Assembly (NCBI GenBank): GCA_947374485.1
Contig: CANCCF010000148.1
Location: forward strand, 1 to 10,056
Origin: Comamonadaceae bacterium
GTDB taxonomy: Bacteria; Pseudomonadota; Gammaproteobacteria; Burkholderiales; Burkholderiaceae_C
DNA: 10,056 nucleotides
Reading direction: 5' to 3'
Positions 6,012 to 10,056 of the stretch are shown here, piece after piece (position 1 is the stretch's first letter; each line of letters opens with the position of its first letter). Below the pieces are notes generated by a model. The model was not told where the DNA came from, searched no databases, and saw only the letters and a program-made list of their open reading frames with translations. The position numbers and the translations under genes were made by a program.

Positions 6012-7255
6012 GCCAGCAACTCCGCAAACGAAACAAAACGCACGCTTTCGCCCTTTTGAATGGTTTGCCCAGAGGGGTTGTCCACCAGGCCATCACCCCA
6101 CACGGCCGAGGTCAGCACGCCCGAGCTCTGGTTGGCAAACAGGTCCAGGCCACCGGCTGCATTGCGCCGCACGCGCAAGAACTCCTGCCGCTTGTCGGCG
6201 CGCGGCCAGTCGAAATCGGCCCGCATGCTGACGCCCGCGGCCGCCGCATCGGCCACGCCTTGCAAGCGCAGCAAGAAGGGCCGCACCAGCAGCAAGAATG
6301 TCACGAAGCTGGAGACCGGGTTGCCCGGCAGGCCAATGAAGTGCGCCGCACCCACCTGGCCGTAAGCAAAGGGCTTGCCGGGCTTGATGGCGATTTGCCA
6401 CAGGTCGAGTTGCCCCAACGACTGCACGGCCGGTTTGATGTGGTCTTCCTCACCCACCGAGACACCGCCGCTGGTCAGGATGACGTCGTGCGCGGCACTG
6501 GCGCCGCGCAGGGCCTGCACCGTGGCCTCGAGACGGTCGGGCACGATGCCGTAGTCGGTGACCTCGCAGCCCATGCGGCGCAGCAGGCTGTTCAGGAAGA
6601 ATCGGTTGGAGTTGTAGATGGCGCCCGGTGCCATGTCCTGCGGCGCCACGCTGCCAGGCATGACCAGTTCGTCTCCCGTGGAAAACAGGGCCACGCGTGG
6701 GCGGCGCACCACTGCCAGCGTGTCCCGGCCAATGCTGGCAGCCAGGCCCAGTTCGGCCGGGCCCAGGCGCCGGCCTTTGGACAACACAACAGCGCCTTGG
6801 GTCACGTCTTCCCCGGCACGGCGAATCCATTGGCCAGGCTTGGGCGATGCATTGACCTGCACCGTGGCTGAGTCGCCCTCTGCGCCTGCGAGCACTACGC
6901 ACTCTTCCTGCATGACCACCGCGTCCGCCCCTGCCGGGATGGGCGCGCCGGTAAAAATGCGTGCCACCGTGCCGGGCTGCAGGGCGGCGCCCGAAGAGCC
7001 CGCAGGAATGCGCTGGGACACCGGCATTTCCACGCCGGATGTTGCTACGTCCTGCACGCGCAGGGCGTAGCCGTCCATGGAGCTGTTGTCCTGTGGCGGC
7101 ACTTGCAAAGCAGAAACCACGCTTTCGGCCAGCACACGGCCGTCGGCGTCGAAGGTGGCGACAGTTTGGGTGTCGGCAATCAGGGTTGCGGCAGCCAGCA
7201 GTTGTGCCAGTGCGTCAGACAGCGGTTTGAGCGGCGCGCGCTGTTGGGTTGCCAT
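6008..7255 (-). CDS. moeA: Molybdopterin molybdenumtransferase MoeA
   Basis: MoeA inserts molybdenum into adenylylated molybdopterin to give active Moco, in the cytosol. The 415 residues match the family (411 in E. coli). Signatures seen: PPQDNSSMDGYALR (53-66; Asp61 matches E. coli Asp59), IFTGAPIPAGADAVVMQE (100-117), RRAGEDV (145-151; Asp150 near E. coli Asp142), the GTD-like FSTGDEL (191-197), the SGGVSVGEEDHIK block (262-274) of the MogA-like domain III, and KPGKPFAYG followed by GLPGNPVS (308-315). Domain IV occupies roughly the last 75 residues. The gene starts 15 bases after the thrC stop with only a modest GAGAAG upstream, and its TGA overlaps the moaD start. Genomes of this group often carry more than one moeA, so this may not be the only copy. 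Confidence 0.96.
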   Translation of the reverse strand: MATQQRAPLKPLSDALAQLLAAATLIADTQTVATFDADGRVLAESVVSALQVPPQDNSSMDGYALRVQDVATSGVEMPVSQRIPAGSSGAALQPGTVARIFTGAPIPAGADAVVMQEECVVLAGAEGDSATVQVNASPKPGQWIRRAGEDVTQGAVVLSKGRRLGPAELGLAASIGRDTLAVVRRPRVALFSTGDELVMPGSVAPQDMAPGAIYNSNRFFLNSLLRRMGCEVTDYGIVPDRLEATVQALRGASAAHDVILTSGGVSVGEEDHIKPAVQSLGQLDLWQIAIKPGKPFAYGQVGAAHFIGLPGNPVSSFVTFLLLVRPFLLRLQGVADAAAAGVSMRADFDWPRADKRQEFLRVRRNAAGGLDLFANQSSGVLTSAVWGDGLVDNPSGQTIQKGESVRFVSFAELLA

Positions 7256-7270
7256 AGGGCTTTGGTCTTC

Positions 7271-8710
7271 TCAGTAGCCGCACTCGCGTGCGATCAGGGC
7301 CTTGATGGGGCCCGCGTCGGCGGCCATCAGCTGCACGCGCTTGGGCAAGGCCTCAATGCCTTCAAAACCGGCGGGCCGCTCGGGCTCGCGGCCCAGGGCT
7401 TCGACGATGGTGGCGGCAAACTTGATAGGCAAGGCGGTCTCCAGCACCACCATGGGGTGGGCGGGCGTGCGCAACTCCAGCGCCACCTTCAGGGCGTCGG
7501 CCGTGTGGGTGTCGATGATGAAACCGTGTTGCTCCCAGGTGGCGCGGATGGTGGCCAGGCGGTCGGCATGGGTGCTCTTGCCGCTGACAAAACCGTAGTG
7601 GCGGGCAGCGTCTGGAAACAGCGGGTCGGCGCTCAAGTCGAAGCGCCCTTGCTTGTTCAGCGCATCGGCAAACAAGGCCTTTACCCGCTCACCGTCACGG
7701 CCCAGCAGGTCGAACACAAAGCGCTCGAAATTGCTGGCCTTGGAGATGTCCATGGACGGGCTGGATGTCTCAAAGGTGTCGGCACTGCCGCGCACCCGGT
7801 ACACGCCGGTGCGGAAGAATTCATCGAGCACATCGTTCTCGTTGGTGGCCACCACCAGCTGTGCAATCGGCAGGCCCATCATGCGCGCCACATGGCCGGC
7901 GCAGACGTTGCCGAAGTTGCCGCTGGGGACACTGAAAACCACTTTTTCGGCGCTACTTTCCGTAGCCTGGATGTAGCCCGCAAAGTAGTACACCACTTGC
8001 GCGAGCAGGCGCGCCCAGTTGATGGAGTTGACGGTGCCAATCTTGTATTTGCGCTTGAATTCCAGGTCGTTGCTGACCGCCTTGACGATGTCCTGGCAGT
8101 CGTCGAACACGCCTTCTACGGCAATGTTGTAGATGTTGGCGTCCTGCAGGCTGAACATCTGCGCCTGCTGGAAGGGGCTCATGCGGCCGTGCGGGCTGGT
8201 CATGAAAACGCGCACGCCCTTTTTGCCGCGCATGGCGTATTCAGCCGCACTGCCGGTGTCACCACTGGTGGCGCCCAGGATGTTGAGCTCTTCGCCGCGG
8301 CGCGCCAGTTCGTACTCGAACAGGTTGCCCAGCAGCTGCATGGCCATGTCCTTGAAGGCCAGGGTCGGGCCGTTGGACAGGGCCTCGATCCACAGGCCCT
8401 CTTCCACATGGCGCAGGGGCACGATTTCGCCGGTGCCAAAGACTTCGGCGGTATAGGTCTTGGCGCACAGGGCGCGCAGGTCAGCGGCCGGAATGTCGTC
8501 GATGTAGAGCGACAAAATCTCGAAGGCCAGCTCGGCATAGCCCTGGGCGTGGTAGACCGTGCGCCAGCGGTTCAGTGTGGCGTCACTCACCTGCGGATAA
8601 GCTTCCGGCAGGTACAGGCCGCCGTCGGGTGCCAGGCCTTCGAGCAGGATTTCACAGAAGCGCTTGCGCTCGGTTGACGATGCAGGCGCGCGGGTGCTCA
8701 GGTACTTCAT
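7271..8710 (-). CDS. thrC: Threonine synthase
   Basis: ThrC is a cytosolic PLP enzyme that converts O-phospho-L-homoserine to L-threonine, the last step of the branch started by Hom. The 479 residues and the MKYLSTR start with APDGGLYLPE (27-36) fit the long ThrC subgroup that contains E. coli and fungal enzymes. Seen: PLP lysine Lys120 in NGPTLAFKDMAMQ (113-125), GATSGDTGSAAE (146-157), SPHGRMSPFQQAQM (172-185), NSINWARLLAQ (228-238) and the phosphate-binding PSGNFGN (262-268). The ATG overlaps the hom stop as ATGA (8707-8710), and AAGGAAG lies 7 bases upstream inside hom, which supports coupled translation. moeA follows 15 bases downstream in the same direction. No anomalies were seen. Confidence 0.97.
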   Translation of the reverse strand: MKYLSTRAPASSTERKRFCEILLEGLAPDGGLYLPEAYPQVSDATLNRWRTVYHAQGYAELAFEILSLYIDDIPAADLRALCAKTYTAEVFGTGEIVPLRHVEEGLWIEALSNGPTLAFKDMAMQLLGNLFEYELARRGEELNILGATSGDTGSAAEYAMRGKKGVRVFMTSPHGRMSPFQQAQMFSLQDANIYNIAVEGVFDDCQDIVKAVSNDLEFKRKYKIGTVNSINWARLLAQVVYYFAGYIQATESSAEKVVFSVPSGNFGNVCAGHVARMMGLPIAQLVVATNENDVLDEFFRTGVYRVRGSADTFETSSPSMDISKASNFERFVFDLLGRDGERVKALFADALNKQGRFDLSADPLFPDAARHYGFVSGKSTHADRLATIRATWEQHGFIIDTHTADALKVALELRTPAHPMVVLETALPIKFAATIVEALGREPERPAGFEGIEALPKRVQLMAADAGPIKALIARECGY

Positions 8711-10029
8711 GCCAGTTCTTCCTTGCGGATGCGGGTGATGGGCTCCAGCACCGTGGGCAAGGCCTGCATGGCAGCCAGCGCCACGTTCATCTTCGCTTCC
8801 ACACAGTCGTGGGTCAGGATGATGAGGTCGGTCTGCGTCGCATCCACACCGCCCACTTCATCGGCCTCGCGCTGCAACACGGCGTCAATGCTGATGCCGG
8901 ACTCTGCCAATATGCCGGTGACCTTGGCCAGCACACCGGCCTGGTCGGCCACGCGCAGACGCAGGTAGTAGCTGGTCACCACCTCGGCCATGGGCAGGAT
9001 CGGGGTGTCGCTCATGGCATCGGGCTGGAAGGCCAGGTGCGGCACGCGCTGGGCCGAGTCGGCGGTGTGCAGACGTGTGATGTCCACCAGGTCGGCAATC
9101 ACGGCGCTGGCGGTGGGCTCGGAGCCTGCGCCCTTGCCGTAGTACAGCGTGGTGCCCACGGCGTCGCCCTGCACGACGACGGCATTCATGGCGCCTTCCA
9201 CATTGGCGATCAGGCGCTTCGACGGCACCAGGCTCGGGTGCACGCGCAGCTCGATGCCCTCGGGGCGGCGCTTGGCAATGCCGAGCAGCTTGATGCGGTA
9301 GCCGAGTTGCTCGGCGTACTTGATGTCCTGGCTGGAGAGCTTGGTGATGCCTTCCACGTAGGCCTTGTCAAACTGCACTGGCACGCCAAAGGCGATGGCC
9401 GACATGATGGTGGCCTTGTGGGCGGCGTCGATCCCTTCAATGTCGAACGTGGGGTCGGCCTCGGCGTAACCCAGACGCTGCGCTTCTTTCAGCACCACGG
9501 CAAAGTCCAGGCCCTTGGAGCGCATCTCGGAGAGGATGAAATTGGTGGTGCCGTTGATGATGCCTGCGATCCATTCGATGCGGTTGGCGGTCAGGCCCTC
9601 ACGCAGTGCCTTGATGATGGGAATGCCACCGGCCACGGCCGCCTCAAAGGCCACCATCACGCCTTTTTGCGAGGCGGCGGCAAAAATCTCGGTGCCGTGC
9701 ACGGCCAGCAAGGCCTTGTTGGCGGTAACCACATGCTTGCCCGCCGCAATGGCTTCGAGCACCAGGGTCTTGGCAATGCCGTAGCCGCCAATCAGCTCGA
9801 TGACGATATCGATGTCCGGGTTGGCAATCACCTTGCGGGCGTCGTTTACCACCTGCACATCGGGGCCAACCACAGCGCGGGCGCGCGCCTCATCCAGGTC
9901 CGCCACCATGGTGATGGCAATGCCACGACCGGCGCGGCGCTGGATTTCCTGCTGGTTGCGCTTGAGCACATTGAAAGTGCCACTGCCCACTACGCCAATG
10001 CCCAAAAGGCCTACTTGAATCGGTTTCAT
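8707..10029 (-). CDS. hom: Homoserine dehydrogenase with C-terminal ACT domain
   Basis: Hom reduces L-aspartate-4-semialdehyde to L-homoserine with NAD(P)H, the branch point to threonine and methionine. It is the monofunctional form (440 residues, no aspartokinase domain). Seen: Rossmann motif GLLGIGVVGSG (7-17), VTANKALLA (101-109, Lys105), FEAAVAGGIPII (128-139), GIINGTTNFIL (156-166), and YAEADPTFDIEGIDAAHK (188-205). There Glu190, Asp201 and Lys205 match yeast Glu208, Asp219 and Lys223. The C-terminal 80 or so residues (from about 353, LRLRVADQAGVLAKVTGILAE) form an ACT domain, the usual site of threonine feedback inhibition in this form. The start at 10029 gives the expected MKPIQVGLLG; only 27 bases lie upstream in the window, with no clear Shine-Dalgarno and no promoter that can be judged. 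First visible gene of the hom-thrC-moeA-moaD operon. Confidence 0.97.
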   Translation of the reverse strand: MKPIQVGLLGIGVVGSGTFNVLKRNQQEIQRRAGRGIAITMVADLDEARARAVVGPDVQVVNDARKVIANPDIDIVIELIGGYGIAKTLVLEAIAAGKHVVTANKALLAVHGTEIFAAASQKGVMVAFEAAVAGGIPIIKALREGLTANRIEWIAGIINGTTNFILSEMRSKGLDFAVVLKEAQRLGYAEADPTFDIEGIDAAHKATIMSAIAFGVPVQFDKAYVEGITKLSSQDIKYAEQLGYRIKLLGIAKRRPEGIELRVHPSLVPSKRLIANVEGAMNAVVVQGDAVGTTLYYGKGAGSEPTASAVIADLVDITRLHTADSAQRVPHLAFQPDAMSDTPILPMAEVVTSYYLRLRVADQAGVLAKVTGILAESGISIDAVLQREADEVGGVDATQTDLIILTHDCVEAKMNVALAAMQALPTVLEPITRIRKEELA

Positions 10030-10056
10030 ACAGTTATTCGCTTAAAAATAGGGGAG

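Noticed and set aside
7103..8677. Plus-strand 524-residue ORF antisense to moeA and thrC
   Set aside because: It mirrors two well-supported minus-strand genes, has low-complexity shadow composition, and shows no recognisable domain.
1..10056. CRISPR array, tRNA/rRNA genes, insertion sequence, phage or defence system
   Set aside because: No spaced direct repeats, no RNA-gene signatures, and no transposase, integrase or defence-type domains were seen in the plausible coding frames.

Overview
The window looks like a high-GC betaproteobacterium of the order Burkholderiales, most likely Comamonadaceae (Rhodoferax/Acidovorax-like). This rests on the protein character (ClpB, ThrC, Hom, MoeA) and on the gene set hom-thrC-moeA-moaD-moaE-clpB, which I remember as a recurrent Burkholderiales neighbourhood. 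No database search was possible.

Layout, from right to left because most genes lie on the minus strand. hom (homoserine dehydrogenase) and thrC (threonine synthase) make the threonine branch of the aspartate pathway and overlap by 4 bases. moeA follows 15 bases later and overlaps moaD by 4 bases. These four read as one operon that joins threonine synthesis to molybdenum-cofactor (Moco) assembly. moaE, whose product is the partner of MoaD in molybdopterin synthase, is not next to moaD. A plus-strand dapA-like gene of the DHDPS/NAL aldolase family, with its own 5' leader, sits between them. Its stop codon overlaps the moaD stop tail to tail. Beyond moaE come a large imperfect palindrome (REP-like), a probable heat-shock promoter, clpB (disaggregase), and the first 368 codons of an MFS transporter that runs off the left edge.

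The most interesting part is the leader of the dapA-like gene (about 4614-4863). It holds an extended -10 box 7 bases before the ATG of a 34-codon ORF. That ORF has four lysine codons among its last eight sense codons. Directly after it come several mutually exclusive or interlocked RNA stems. A lysine-rich leader peptide before a gene of a lysine-pathway enzyme family suggests lysine-responsive attenuation. This is inference: no convincing intrinsic terminator was found, and the enzyme's substrate is not proven. The second structural oddity is the 99-base palindrome at 3915-4013 between moaE and clpB.

The rest of the window is ordinary core metabolism. Several long antisense ORFs are GC-driven shadows of the real genes.
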